Below the pieces are notes generated by a model that made no database searches, was not told the origin of the DNA, and saw only the letters and a program-made list of their open reading frames with translations. A stretch of DNA of 52,148 nt, taken from JAWVFN01 sp963696625 (lineage in GTDB: Bacteria > Actinomycetota > Thermoleophilia > Solirubrobacterales > 70-9). This document shows, piece by piece, positions 22,567 through 33,423 of the stretch (the stretch's first letter is position 1; every line of letters starts with the position of its first letter). A program made the position numbers and the translations under genes. The stretch covers positions 1-52,148 of the forward strand of contig CAVOKZ010000028.1 in NCBI GenBank assembly GCA_963696625.1, in the 5' to 3' direction.

Positions 22567-24774
22567 CTACTGCGGGTCCACATCGACGGATAGAGCAACT
22601 CCGGCGAGGCGGCGCTCGGAGGCCGCCAGCTCGACGGCCTCGCGGACCGCGTCGACCGTTGCTGTGCGCGCGTCGAGCGGCGCCTTGATCAGCAGCCGGC
22701 GGCGCTCGCGCCCGCGGACCTTGAACTCGGGCGCCGGGCCGAGCAGCTCGACGCCCTGCGGCAGCGCCTTCGCGATCGCGTCGCGCAGCTCTCCGGCGGC
22801 ACGGTCCAGCGTCGGCACGTCTGGCGAGTTGAGGCCGACTTCGATCAGGTGCGAGAACGGCGGGTAGCGCAGGGCCCGGCGGCGCTCGAGCTCGCCGCCG
22901 AGGAAGCCGACGGCGTCGTGCTCGGCCGCTCGGTCGACGCTGGCGGCCTCGGGCGACCGCGTCTGGACCAGCACCTTGCCCCCGAGCCGGCCGCGGCCGC
23001 TGCGCCCGGCGAGCTGGGTGATCAGCGCGAAGGTGCGCTCCTCGGCGCGGAAGTCGGGGAAGTGGAGCGTCGCGTCGGCATCGAGGACGACCGCGAGGGT
23101 CACCTCAGGGAAGTCGTGGCCCTTGGCGACCATCTGGGTGCCGACGAGCACGGCGCTCTCGGCCGCGTCGAACCTGCCCAGGATCGCCGCGTGGGCGCCG
23201 GAGCCGCCGGTGGCGTCGGCGTCGAGGCGGAAAACCGGCATCGGCGCCAGCAGCCCGCCGAGCTCCTCGGCGACGTGCTCCGTCCCGGTGCCGACCCGGG
23301 CCAGGGTCACCGAGCCGCACTCGGGGCACTCGTTGGGCATTCTCCGGGTATGGGCGCAGTGGTGGCAGCGGAGCTCGGCGTCGCCCCGGTAGCGGTGGAG
23401 GACGAGCGAGACGTCGCAGTCGGGACACTCGATCGCCTCGCCGCACGAGCGGCAGGCGACGTAAGGGGCCCAGCCGCGGCGGTTGATCATCACGATCGCC
23501 TTGCCCCCCGCTCTGGCGACCTCGCCGAGAGCGTCGACCGTGCGCGGGTGCAGCGGGCTCGCCTGCGGCCCGCGGGTGTCGACGAGCTCGACCGGCGGCA
23601 TCCCCAGGCCGTCGACGCGGTCGGGAAGCTCGAGCCGCCGCATCTCGCTCCAGCTCTCGGGGCGCGGCGTCGCGGTTCCCGCAAGCAGCACGGCTCCGGC
23701 TTCACCGGCGCGCCGGCGGGCCACGGCCCGCGCGTCGTAGCGCGGGTCGCTCTCCTGCTTGTAGGAGGCATCGTGCTCCTCGTCGATCACCAGCAGGCCG
23801 AGATCGGCGACCGGCGCGAACACCGCCGAGCGCGGCCCGACGCAGACGCGCGCCTCGCCCGAGCGCAGCCGCCGCCACTCGTCGTAGCGCTCGCCGACGC
23901 CGAGGCCGGAGTGCATGACGGCGACGGTGTCGCCGAGGCGGCCCCGGAAGCGACCGACGGCCTGCGGGGTTAGCGCGATCTCGGGGACGAGGACGATCAC
24001 GCCGCGCCCGCGACGCAGCGCCTCCTCGGCCGCCGCGAGGTAGACCTCGGTCTTGCCCGAGCCGGTGACGCCGTGCAAGAGCAGCTCGCCCCCCTCGTCC
24101 ATCACCTCGGTGACCTCCCTCAGGGCCGAGCGCTGCGCGAGGTTGAGCCCCACCCGGGGCGAGGCGGCGCCGGCGGTCTCCTCCGCCGGCGCGCGCCGGC
24201 GCTCGACCGTCTCGAGGTCCAGCACCCCGCGCTCGGCGAGCGTGCGCAGGGTCGCGGCCTCGGCGCCGGCCGCCAGGCGCAGCTCCGCCCCGGTGCGGGG
24301 ACCGTCGGTGAGGGCGCGCAACACCGCGCGCTGGCGGATGCCGAGCTTGCGCCCGCCGCCCGGCACCGAGCCGTCGCCGGCCGCCACCTCGCGGCCGAGA
24401 GCCGTCAGCTCGGCGAGGGTCTCGCTCTGGGCCCGGGTCCGCTGGCCGGCGGCGCCGGTACCGGGCGGCAGCACCAGACCGAGCCCCCGCGAGGGAGTCG
24501 AACACCACTCGCGCGCGACCCAGAGTCCGAGCCGCACGAGCTCGGGCGGCACCCCCGCCTCGAGCGCCTCGATCGGATTCGCAAGCCGCTCCGCCGGCAC
24601 CTCGGACTCCTCGGCGAGCTCGACGACGACGCCGAGCAGCTTGCGACGCCCGAACGGGACACGCAGTACCGAGCCGACGCCCACATCCGCCATCTCCTCG
24701 GTCAATGCGTAGTCGAACGGCCCGCGCAGGGCGCGAGCCGTCACGATTGGCTCGACTTTGGCGATCGCGGGCAT
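22567..24774 (-). CDS. priA: Primosomal replication-restart helicase PriA
   Basis: 735-aa helicase that reloads the replisome. N-terminal 3'-DNA-binding domain (about 1-110), Walker A GVTGSGKTEV, DEEH box LVIDEEHDASYKQE and the PriA-specific zinc region with eight cysteines (CRSCGEAIECPDC ... CHHCAHTRRMPNECPEC). C-terminal helicase motifs include QLAGRSGRG. ATG 24774 is preceded at 7 bases by TAGCCT. First gene of priA-def-fmt-zinc ribbon-rpe-channel, divergent from the beta-propeller gene. Confidence 0.96.
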   Translation of the reverse strand: MPAIAKVEPIVTARALRGPFDYALTEEMADVGVGSVLRVPFGRRKLLGVVVELAEESEVPAERLANPIEALEAGVPPELVRLGLWVAREWCSTPSRGLGLVLPPGTGAAGQRTRAQSETLAELTALGREVAAGDGSVPGGGRKLGIRQRAVLRALTDGPRTGAELRLAAGAEAATLRTLAERGVLDLETVERRRAPAEETAGAASPRVGLNLAQRSALREVTEVMDEGGELLLHGVTGSGKTEVYLAAAEEALRRGRGVIVLVPEIALTPQAVGRFRGRLGDTVAVMHSGLGVGERYDEWRRLRSGEARVCVGPRSAVFAPVADLGLLVIDEEHDASYKQESDPRYDARAVARRRAGEAGAVLLAGTATPRPESWSEMRRLELPDRVDGLGMPPVELVDTRGPQASPLHPRTVDALGEVARAGGKAIVMINRRGWAPYVACRSCGEAIECPDCDVSLVLHRYRGDAELRCHHCAHTRRMPNECPECGSVTLARVGTGTEHVAEELGGLLAPMPVFRLDADATGGSGAHAAILGRFDAAESAVLVGTQMVAKGHDFPEVTLAVVLDADATLHFPDFRAEERTFALITQLAGRSGRGRLGGKVLVQTRSPEAASVDRAAEHDAVGFLGGELERRRALRYPPFSHLIEVGLNSPDVPTLDRAAGELRDAIAKALPQGVELLGPAPEFKVRGRERRRLLIKAPLDARTATVDAVREAVELAASERRLAGVALSVDVDPQ

Positions 24775-24781
24775 GCCGCCC

Positions 24782-24787
24782 AGGCTA
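24782..24787 (-). promoter_or_regulatory. Candidate -10 (TAGCCT) for priA
   Basis: TAGCCT ends 7 bases before ATG 24774, in the 110-base divergent region; leaderless spacing. Confidence 0.45.
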
Positions 24788-24884
24788 GGCGCAGAGGCGG
24801 ACGCGCCCGGGCCCGGAAGACAAAGCCGGGGGTACCGCTCCGCAGCCGCTATCGTCGGGTTGGAGGGGCATAGATCGGGGCAAG

Positions 24885-26563
24885 TTGAGGATTCTCGGAA
24901 TCACAGGCGCGATCGGGTGCGCGATGTTGCTGTTCGCGGCCGCCGCCCCTGCCTTCGACGGCCCCGACGGGCGCCTGACCCAGCTCAACGCCGGCCCCTC
25001 GGTCGCCCATGGCTGCCTCACCGACGACGGCTCGGGCGGGGCCTGCCTCGATGGCCGCGCGCTCGCCAGCCCCACCGCGATCGATCTCGCGATCAGCCCC
25101 GACGGCGGCCAGGTCTACGTCGCGGGCGACAGCGGCATCGCCGTGCTCCAGCGGGACTTCGCCGACGGATCGCTGTACCAGTCGTTCGGCGTCGACGGCT
25201 GCGTGACGAGCTCGGGCCTTGCCGGCGGGCCGTGCGTCGCGGCGCCGGGGCTCGGCGCCGCCTATGGCATCGCGGTCAGCCCCGACGGCACCAACGTCTA
25301 CGCCACCTCCTATGCGAGCGACAAGGTCTTCGCCTTCGCCCGCACGCCGTTCACCGGCGCCCTGACCCCGATCGGCTCGCTCGCCGGCGTCGCGATGGAC
25401 GGACCGCGTGCGATCGCGGTCTCACCCGACGGGGAGAACGTCTACGTCACCAGCGACGGCTCCGACGCTATCGCTGTCCTCACCCGAGGCCCGGGCGGCG
25501 CGCTCAGCCAGCTCGCGGGCACCGCCGGCTGCGTCTCGGCCGACACCAGCGGCGGGCTCTGCGGAGACGGCAACGACACCGTGTTCGCCGCCGCCGCCGA
25601 GATGCCGGTCGCCGTCAGCCCCGACGGCGCCGCGGTCTACGTCGCCGGCAACGGCGGGCTGGTGTCGCTCTCGCGGGCCGCAGACGGATCGCTGACCGAG
25701 CAGCAGTGCCTGGCTGCCCCCGCCCCGCCCGCCGGCTGCTCCGCCGCGGTCGGGCTCGCCGACCCCTCGGCGGTGGCGGCCTCACCGGGAACGGTCTACG
25801 TGACGTCGGCGGGCACCAACTCGCTCGCCTTCTTCGCCCGCGGGCCCGGTGCGGCGCTGAACGCCCCGGGCGGCTGCGTCAGCGACGGCGGCTCGCCCTG
25901 CGGCGCCGCCAACGGGGTGCGGGCGATGAGGGGTCCCGGCGGGATCGGGCTCAGCCCCGACGGCGCCGCCCTCTACGTCGCCTCAGGCGTCGGGGCTGCG
26001 AGCCGCTCGCTTGCGGCGTTCTCGCTCGGCGCCGGCGGCACCCCCAACCAGCTCGCGGGCTCGGCCGGTTGCGTTGCCGAGACGCCCGGGGTGCCGGCCT
26101 CGACGGCCGGCTGCGACGACGGCAAGGCACTGAGCGGCGCGGCCGAAGTGGCCGTTTCCCCCGACAACAACCATGCCTACTCGGCCGCCCTCGCTCCGAC
26201 CGACGGCGTCGCCGCCTTCGCCCGCACCAACCCGCCCGACACGGCGATCACCGCGGCACCCAGGACGCGCACCAAACACCGGCGCGTCCGCTTCGCCTTC
26301 ACCGCGACCCGCCCGACCTCGTTCTTCCTCTGCAAGCTGGACAAGGCCGACTTCGCGCCCTGCACGTCTCCGCTGCGGACCCGCAAGCTCAAGCGCAGGG
26401 CGCACACGTTCCAGGTCTACGGCGTGGGAATCTCCGGCCAGGCCGATCCGACGCCGGCCGTCTACCGCTTCAGGGTCGGCCGTAACGGCGCAGAGAAGCG
26501 CCGCGCAAAGCACCATGGCAAGCGCCGCGGCAAGAAGAAGCCCAAGAAGCCGAGGCGCCAGGC

Positions 26564-26567
<4 letters not shown>
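24885..26567 (+). CDS. Secreted beta-propeller protein with lysine-rich tail
   Basis: 560 aa, TTG start at 24885. A signal peptide (about 1-23, ending AAAAPA) precedes blades with the repeated pattern IAVSPDGxNVYVTS and AGCVSxxxxGxC, as in lactonase-like seven-bladed propellers; paired cysteines recur in each blade. From about residue 455 comes a small Ig-like domain (PDTAITAAP...FTATRPTSFFLCKLDKADF, then CTSPL and HTFQVYGVG) common in actinobacterial secreted proteins. It ends in about 30 residues that are mostly Lys/Arg. Probably extracellular or wall-associated; the ligand is unknown. The stop shares CTAG with metK. Confidence 0.8.
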
Positions 26568-27805
<1,238 letters not shown>

Positions 27806-27847
27806 AGGTGCGATGCCTCCAGAAAGGTTGGTGTGAGTTGACGTGAC

Positions 27848-29695
27848 TCAGCGTATGGTGACGAACATCTGCGAGCGGAGCTCGTCGTCGCTTGCGTTTA
27901 CCCCCACGGCGATCGCGTGGAGCTTACGGATGTCGTCGCGAAATGCTGCGTACAAGGGATCTTCGATCCTGCCCAGTTGCTCGGCGAGGTCAAGGAGCTC
28001 GTCGAGGTTGAGGAAGACTAGCGCCGAGACGGTCGCCGGGAGCCGTTTGGTGGAGTCCTCGAACGCGCCCTCATCGGCCAGGCTCTCGCCCTCCCCGGTG
28101 ATCACACGCTCGACCCCTGCGGGCTGGGTGGAGATCACCAGCTTGCCGTCGAAGAGAGCGTATGTGAGCGTGACCAGCGGCGAGATCTGAAGCGAGCTTG
28201 CCTCGACCCCGGCGATGCTGACCGCCTGGAAACCGGGGACGGGCCCGGAGCCGGCGGGCACGCCGATTGCCCGCACGATCGGGCCCTGCAGCCGGGCGAG
28301 GGCCGCGCGGGCCTGGTCCTCGTCCACCTCGTCGACGATCAGGCTCGCGTAGGGGATCGCGGCGGTCGGTTCGGCGACCAGCGCCGCCTCGCCGCCGAGC
28401 GCCGGCAGCAGGTCCTTGGCCGGGTCGACCTTGGCCTCGGCCTGGAGGCGCCGGGTGAAGGCGGCGAGCGAGGCGCCGAGCCCGGGCTGGGCCCTGCCCG
28501 CCCGTTGCAGCAGCGCCCCGAGGCTGGCCCCGGCGTCGCCGATGCCGAGATAGGCAATCGCCCTCGCGCCCACGTCTCGCGTCAGCAGCGGCCGGAACTC
28601 GGGCAGGGTGCTGAACACGTTCGGGCTCTCCTTCGCCTTTGCCTCATCGAGGGCGCTGACGAGCTCGAGCTCAACGCCGTCTTCGTGGGCCACCGCCGCC
28701 GCGGCGAAGCCGCGGGTCGCCTTGTAGTCGACGAAGGTCTCGAGCTGCGTGGCGGCGGTGGAGGCGTTCGGGGTGAGCAGCTTCTGGGTCCCGGTCGCCG
28801 AGACGTAGACGTCGGCGAAGCGGTTCTCGGGGAGGTCGCCGCGCACCTCATCGGCCGTGGCGTCGTCGCTGAGCCGCTTGACCCCACCCGCCTGGGCGGC
28901 GAGCAGCTCGCGGACGGCGGCCTGGTCTCCGGCGAACAGCAGGTCGCCCGAGATCGCGTCGGCGAAGCCGTTGTCGTAGACCTGGATCAGCTGGCCCCCG
29001 CTCTGGCGCGGCTTCGGCGGCCCGGGGGCGATCTTGTCGATGAACAGCTGGGCGCCTGCTCGATCGTCGATCGAGAGGATCAGCGCCTCCGAGGGCGGGG
29101 TCTTGTCGCCGGGGAGGACCGCGACCGCGGCATCGTCGCCGGCCCAGGGCTCGACCTCGGCGAAGACGAGCGGCCCGGCGGTGGCCGGCCGCGCCAGATC
29201 GAACAGCGCCTGCAGCGCCTCGTTACGGCGCGTGATCGGCGCCATCACCTCGCCCAGCGCCTCGAGCTGGGCCGCATCGGCGTCGAGCGTCGCGTGTGCA
29301 TACAGGAGGGCGCTCGCCGGAACGACCTTGACCGTGGCGTCCCCGGGCGCGCACTCCTTGGCCGCCGAGACCTCGCAGGGAACGCCCGGGACGGCGGTGA
29401 ACTTGAGCACGGCATAGAGGGCGAGGACGCCGGCTACGGCCAGCGCGCGGCGGCGGGTGCGCGGCGAGCGCTCCGTCCACAGCGGCGTGATCTTCTTCTC
29501 CACCTTCTCGGCCCCACGCGAGAGGCGCCATGCCTGCTCTCGCATCCCGAAGCCGAGCGCCTTGACCCTGGTGGCGGTGCGGAAGCGGACGTCGCCGGGG
29601 AGCTTCGGCCGCTTCACCTGCGGCCGCTTCACGGCCGGGCGCTTCAGCTTCGGCAGCTTCGGGCGGCGAGGTTTGCGGAAGCTCGGGCGGCGCAT
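27848..29695 (-). CDS. DUF3352-type membrane-anchored protein with K/R-P repeat tail
   Basis: 615 aa. The N-terminus (1-35) is a run of Lys/Arg-x-Pro units (PKLPKLKRPAVKRPQVKRP), followed by a basic stretch, one transmembrane segment (about 84-101) and a large extracytoplasmic region. That region resembles DUF3352: VVPASALLYAHATLDAD, repeated aspartate-rich FVDY/VDEVDEDQARAAL segments and LLPALGGEAALVAEP. Function unknown. Ten bases after der, with TATAAG (29704-29709) 8 bases upstream of ATG 29695. Confidence 0.75.
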   Translation of the reverse strand: MRRPSFRKPRRPKLPKLKRPAVKRPQVKRPKLPGDVRFRTATRVKALGFGMREQAWRLSRGAEKVEKKITPLWTERSPRTRRRALAVAGVLALYAVLKFTAVPGVPCEVSAAKECAPGDATVKVVPASALLYAHATLDADAAQLEALGEVMAPITRRNEALQALFDLARPATAGPLVFAEVEPWAGDDAAVAVLPGDKTPPSEALILSIDDRAGAQLFIDKIAPGPPKPRQSGGQLIQVYDNGFADAISGDLLFAGDQAAVRELLAAQAGGVKRLSDDATADEVRGDLPENRFADVYVSATGTQKLLTPNASTAATQLETFVDYKATRGFAAAAVAHEDGVELELVSALDEAKAKESPNVFSTLPEFRPLLTRDVGARAIAYLGIGDAGASLGALLQRAGRAQPGLGASLAAFTRRLQAEAKVDPAKDLLPALGGEAALVAEPTAAIPYASLIVDEVDEDQARAALARLQGPIVRAIGVPAGSGPVPGFQAVSIAGVEASSLQISPLVTLTYALFDGKLVISTQPAGVERVITGEGESLADEGAFEDSTKRLPATVSALVFLNLDELLDLAEQLGRIEDPLYAAFRDDIRKLHAIAVGVNASDDELRSQMFVTIR

Positions 29696-29703
29696 GGCGT
29701 CGG

Positions 29704-29709
29704 CTTATA
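29704..29709 (-). promoter_or_regulatory. Candidate -10 (TATAAG) for the DUF3352 gene
   Basis: TATAAG overlaps the der stop and ends 8 bases before ATG 29695. It departs from TANNNT at the last base, so it is weaker than other hexamers in the window. Confidence 0.3.
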
Positions 29710-31117
29710 GCCGATGCCGGGACCGCTGCGAGCCGGTCCGATCGGCCGCTGAACGGTGCCTGCCGGAGCGCTCGACGTAGTCGATGATCACCGGCACGCC
29801 CTCGAGGCCGTAGGTCTCCCGCAACCGCCCCTCGAGGAAGAACGCCCACGAACGATCGATCAGTCCGCGGTCGTTGACCTGGATCGCAAAACGCGGCGGG
29901 CGGCGCTCGACCTGAGCGGCGTAGTAGAGGCGCAGGCGGCGGTTTCGCTTCTGCGGCGGCTGGCGTTCGGCGACGACGTCGGCGACAAAGCGATTGAGCT
30001 CGGAAGTCTGGATCCGCTGCGAGGCGCGGTCGGCGAGCTCGAGCGCCGCGGCGAGAAGCTTGTCGAGGTTGCGCCGCCCCGTCGCCGAGCTGGTCAGCAC
30101 CTCCGGCCGCTGGCGCAGCTTCTGGGCGACGCGGCGCCTCGCGTCGATCAGCCGCTCCGCCGCCTCCTCGCCGGGAACGAGGTCCCACTTGTTGAGGGCA
30201 ACGAGCGTTGCGCAGCCGGTCTTCATCGCAAGCTCGGCGACGCGCAGATCCTCGGCCGTGATCCCTTCGGAGGCGTCGCAGACGACGATCGCGACGTCGG
30301 CCCGCTCGGCCGCCTGTTCGGTGCGCAGCTGCGAGTAGTAGCCGACGGTCCCGGCGACCTTGGCCCGGCGCCGCAGCCCCGCGGTGTCCACCAGCACCAG
30401 AGGACGCCCATCGTGTTCCAGCTCTGTGTCGATCGAGTCCCGGGTCGTATGAGCTGTTGGCGACACGATCGCCCGCTCAGTCTTCAACCAGGCGTTCAAA
30501 AGGGAGGACTTTCCCGCGTTGGGACGACCGATGATCGCAATCCGTGCGAGTTCCGAATCGGAATCCCCCACATCTAACTCCCCAGCACTCAAGGGGTCAG
30601 ACCCCTTCACAGGAGGCGACTTAGATTTGAGCTGGTCGACGATGCGGTCGAGGAGGTCACCCGTCCCCAAGCCATGCGCTGCCGAGACCGGAACCGGGTC
30701 GCCGAGTCCGAGCGCGTGCAGCTCAGCCGCGAGCGGTTCGTCTCTGACTCCGTCGATTTTGTTGGCGGCGACGACGACGGGCTTCCCGGCGCGGCGCAGG
30801 ATGTCGGCAAGCTCGGCCTCACCCGGCCCGAGGCCGTGGCTCGCGTCGACGACGAGCAGGGCGACGTCGGCCTCCTCGATCGCCGTTCTCGCCTGGGCCT
30901 GGACGGCGCGAGAGAGATCGTCGGCGGCGGCGAGGTCGACGCCGCCGGTGTCGATCAGGTCGAAGGCGACGCCGTTCCAATCGGCTTCGCGTGAGACGCG
31001 GTCGCGCGTCACCCCGGGCTCGTCGTGGACGACGGACTCGCGACCTCCGGCAAGGCGGTTCACGAGCGTGCTCTTGCCGGCGTTGGGGAACCCGACGACG
31101 GCGACAGAGGGCTTCAC
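29705..31117 (-). CDS. der: Ribosome-assembly GTPase Der (EngA)
   Basis: 470-aa double-GTPase for 50S maturation. G-domain 1: GFPNAGKST (about 9-17), DTGGVDL, NKID. G-domain 2: GRPNAGKSS (about 191-199), DTAGLRRRAK, NKWD. The C-terminal KH-like domain includes PPRFAIQVN. GTG 31117 overlaps the cmk stop. The linker between the G domains contains KGSDPL encoded by a GGGGTCAGACCCC palindrome (30591-30607), which the family lacks. The linker is acidic and poorly conserved, so the insertion is probably tolerated. Confidence 0.96.
   Translation of the reverse strand: MKPSVAVVGFPNAGKSTLVNRLAGGRESVVHDEPGVTRDRVSREADWNGVAFDLIDTGGVDLAAADDLSRAVQAQARTAIEEADVALLVVDASHGLGPGEAELADILRRAGKPVVVAANKIDGVRDEPLAAELHALGLGDPVPVSAAHGLGTGDLLDRIVDQLKSKSPPVKGSDPLSAGELDVGDSDSELARIAIIGRPNAGKSSLLNAWLKTERAIVSPTAHTTRDSIDTELEHDGRPLVLVDTAGLRRRAKVAGTVGYYSQLRTEQAAERADVAIVVCDASEGITAEDLRVAELAMKTGCATLVALNKWDLVPGEEAAERLIDARRRVAQKLRQRPEVLTSSATGRRNLDKLLAAALELADRASQRIQTSELNRFVADVVAERQPPQKRNRRLRLYYAAQVERRPPRFAIQVNDRGLIDRSWAFFLEGRLRETYGLEGVPVIIDYVERSGRHRSAADRTGSQRSRHRL
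30591..30607. repeat. Palindrome AAGGGGTCAGACCCCTT inside der
   Basis: Near-perfect palindrome in the region encoding the linker between Der G domains; read on the minus strand as Lys-Gly-Ser-Asp-Pro-Leu. It is followed by TTCACAGGAGGCG, close to the TTTGTCACAGGAGGCG after the copy at 3784. Confidence 0.9.
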
Positions 31118-31752
31118 GCCAGCTCCCGCTCTCGGGCGATCTCGACCACGCGCTGAGCGGCTTCGTCGACGGTGAGCCCGGTGGTGTCGATTTCGACCGA
31201 GTCGTCGGCGGGGCGCAGCGCGCCGTGCTCCCGCTCGCGGTCGCGCGCGTCTCGCTCGCGCTGGGCGGCGAGAACGTCCTCGACGTCCTCCCCGTTCTCG
31301 GCCGCACGCCGGCGAGCGCGCTCCTCGGGGCTCGCGGTGAGGAAGACCTTGAGCGGCGAGTCGGGGCTGACCTCGGTGCCGATGTCGCGCCCCTCGGCGA
31401 CGTAGTTGCCGGCCTCGATCAGCGCCCGCTGGCGCAGAACCATCTCCGAACGCACCTCCGGGTGCACCGAGACACGCGAGGCCGCCGCGGAGACCCGGGG
31501 CGTCCTGATCTCGGAGGCCACGTCGCGCCCGTTGACGGTGACGACGCCCTCCCCCATGCCGAACTCGAGACCGGCCGCGATCTGCCCCATCTGGGCCGGA
31601 TCGTCGAGGTCGGCGCCGGCCTCGAGCCCGGCCAACGCAACGGATCGGTACATCGCCCCGGAGTCGAGGTAGGTGAAACCGAGCGCCTTGGCGACGGCGC
31701 GTGCGACCGTGGATTTTCCGGCCCCCGCGGGGCCGTCTATGGCGATCACCAT
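31114..31752 (-). CDS. cmk: Cytidylate kinase
   Basis: 212-aa CMP/dCMP kinase. Walker A is GPAGAGKST (about 7-15), followed by LDSGAMYRSVAL, the CMP-binding insertion including GMGEGVVTVNGRDV, and EGRDIGTEVSPDS. ATG 31752 has TACTCT (31763-31768) 10 bases upstream. Paired with der by a GTGA overlap, the usual cmk-der arrangement, and divergent from the cupin gene with 28 bases between starts. Confidence 0.96.
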   Translation of the reverse strand: MVIAIDGPAGAGKSTVARAVAKALGFTYLDSGAMYRSVALAGLEAGADLDDPAQMGQIAAGLEFGMGEGVVTVNGRDVASEIRTPRVSAAASRVSVHPEVRSEMVLRQRALIEAGNYVAEGRDIGTEVSPDSPLKVFLTASPEERARRRAAENGEDVEDVLAAQRERDARDREREHGALRPADDSVEIDTTGLTVDEAAQRVVEIARERELA

Positions 31753-31762
31753 TCCGCGGGCC

Positions 31763-31772
31763 AGAGTAGAGT
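31763..31772. promoter_or_regulatory. Overlapping divergent -10 elements for cmk and the cupin gene
   Basis: Minus strand TACTCT (31763-31768) ends 10 bases before the cmk ATG. Plus strand TAGAGT (31767-31772) ends 8 bases before the cupin ATG. The two hexamers overlap by two bases within a 28-base gap, so simultaneous use is unlikely. Confidence 0.5.
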
Positions 31773-31780
31773 GCGGGCCG

Positions 31781-32107
31781 ATGGAGAGTTGGGACATCAA
31801 CAACCTCGAGGTGGAGCCGCACAAGCCCGTAGTCCTCGACTCCGAGGACGAGGGCCGCGCGATCGTGATCCAGCTGCCGGCCGGCGAGAAGCTCGGCGAC
31901 CACCAGGTCCATGAGCGGGCGACGCTGCTCGTCGCCGACGGCGAGGTCGAGATCGACGGCGACGGAAAGACCATCAGCGGGGGCCCGGGATTGCTCGTCG
32001 TCTTCGACCCCAAGGAGCGCCACGAGGTGCGCGCGACGAGCGACTCGCGGATCGTGCTGATGCTCTCGCCGTGGCCCGGCAAGGGCCACCCGAGCGAAGG
32101 CGCCTAG
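31781..32107 (+). CDS. Small cupin-domain protein
   Basis: 108-aa single beta-barrel. The pattern VIQLPAGEKLGDHQVHERATLLVADGEVEI matches cupin motif 1 (G..DHxHxxxE-like, here DHQVHERA), and GLLVVFDPKERHEVRATSDSRIVLM matches motif 2 with its histidine. Metal binding is plausible through H46-type residues, but the substrate is unknown. It converges with aroA, sharing CTAG at the stops. Confidence 0.82.
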   Translation: MESWDINNLEVEPHKPVVLDSEDEGRAIVIQLPAGEKLGDHQVHERATLLVADGEVEIDGDGKTISGGPGLLVVFDPKERHEVRATSDSRIVLMLSPWPGKGHPSEGA

Positions 32108-33423
32108 GCCAGCAGCGAGCGCAGGTCGGCCTCGAAGCCCGGGTAGCTGACGCCAGCCGCCTCGAAGCCCTCGACCTCGACGCCCTCCTCGGAGGCAACG
32201 CCGGCGATGGCGCCGAGCATCGCCAGGCGGTGGTCGCCCTGGGCGTCGATGACGCCGCCCCTGAGGCCACCGGTTCCGCTCACCACGAAGCCGTCGGTCC
32301 GGGCCTCGATCTCGGCTCCGAGGCCGCGGAGGCCTTCGACCACGGTTGTGATCCGGTCCGACTCCTTGGCACGCAGCTCCTCGGCGCCGGAGACGACCGT
32401 CTCGCCCTCGGCGAAGCAGCCGAGCAGGGCGACAAGCGGCAGCTCGTCGATCGCCGCGGGCACGTCCTCGGCGGTCACCTCGGCGCCGCGCAGCTCCGAG
32501 TGCCGCACGTGCAGCGCCCCCAGCGGCTCCGGGCCGGCGTCGTGGATCTCCTCGACCGCGATCGCGAGCCCCTCCCCCTCGCCGCGCGCGCCCATCTCGA
32601 CGCCCATCCGCGCGAGGATCGGCAGCAGCCCGATCCGGGTCCCGTTGAGCCCGACGTCGGAGAGCACGACATCGGAGCCGGGGACGATCAGCGCCGCCAC
32701 CAGCGCGAAGGCCGCCGAGGAGAAGTCCCCGGGCACCTCGACGTCGACGCCCTCGAGCGCACGCCTCGAACTCACCGAGATCGCGTTGCCCTCACGGCGC
32801 AGGTCGGCGCCCATCCCCGCCAGCAGGCGCTCGGTGTGGTCGCGGGTCGGCAGCGGCTCGACGATCGTCGTCTCGCCCTCGGCGAGCAGGCCGGCGAGCA
32901 GCAGGCACGACTTGACCTGGGCGCTGGCGACCGGGAGCTCGTAGTCGATCCCGTGCAGCTGAGCGCCCTCGAGGTCGAGAGGCGGGAACTGGCCGCCGCT
33001 GGCGCTGACCGCGGCCCCCATCTGGCGCAGCGGCTCGGCGACGCGGTCGACTGGCCGGCGGCGAATCGACTCGTCGCCGTCGAGCCGCCAGACGCCCTCC
33101 GGCTGGCCCGCGAGCCATCCGGGCAGGATCCGCATCGGCGTTCCGGCGTTGCCGACGTCGATCTGGGCGGACTTGGCGCCGCGCATGCCGACGCCGTGGA
33201 TCTCGACCGACTGCCGCCCCTCCGCCGTCTGCGTCACGTTGACCTTCGCCCCGACCGCCTCGATCGCGTAGAGCGTCGAGCGTGTATCGGCGGCGGCGAG
33301 GTAGTTCTCGACGCGGGTGTGGTCGTCGGCCATCGCCGCGAACAGCGCCGCGCGATGGGAAATCGACTTGTCGGGCGGCGGCCGCAGGACGCCCTTGAGC
33401 AGACCGGAGGGTGCGAACTTCAT
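32104..33423 (-). CDS. aroA: 3-phosphoshikimate 1-carboxyvinyltransferase (EPSP synthase)
   Basis: 439-aa shikimate-pathway enzyme adding PEP to shikimate 3-phosphate. Family blocks: PPDKSISHRAALFAA (about 16-30), VGNAGTPMRILPGWLAG (PEP/glyphosate loop; the proline at E. coli position 101 is Ile), DGDESIRRRPVDRV, SAQVKSCLLLAGL, PGDFSSAAFAL and RAKESDRI. The loop resembles class II enzymes. ATG 33423 overlaps the tyrA stop (ATGA). Confidence 0.96.
   Translation of the reverse strand: MKFAPSGLLKGVLRPPPDKSISHRAALFAAMADDHTRVENYLAAADTRSTLYAIEAVGAKVNVTQTAEGRQSVEIHGVGMRGAKSAQIDVGNAGTPMRILPGWLAGQPEGVWRLDGDESIRRRPVDRVAEPLRQMGAAVSASGGQFPPLDLEGAQLHGIDYELPVASAQVKSCLLLAGLLAEGETTIVEPLPTRDHTERLLAGMGADLRREGNAISVSSRRALEGVDVEVPGDFSSAAFALVAALIVPGSDVVLSDVGLNGTRIGLLPILARMGVEMGARGEGEGLAIAVEEIHDAGPEPLGALHVRHSELRGAEVTAEDVPAAIDELPLVALLGCFAEGETVVSGAEELRAKESDRITTVVEGLRGLGAEIEARTDGFVVSGTGGLRGGVIDAQGDHRLAMLGAIAGVASEEGVEVEGFEAAGVSYPGFEADLRSLLA

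Noticed and set aside
27806..27847. SAM riboswitch upstream of metK
   Set aside because: Only 42 bases separate metK from the preceding gene, too short for known SAM riboswitches.
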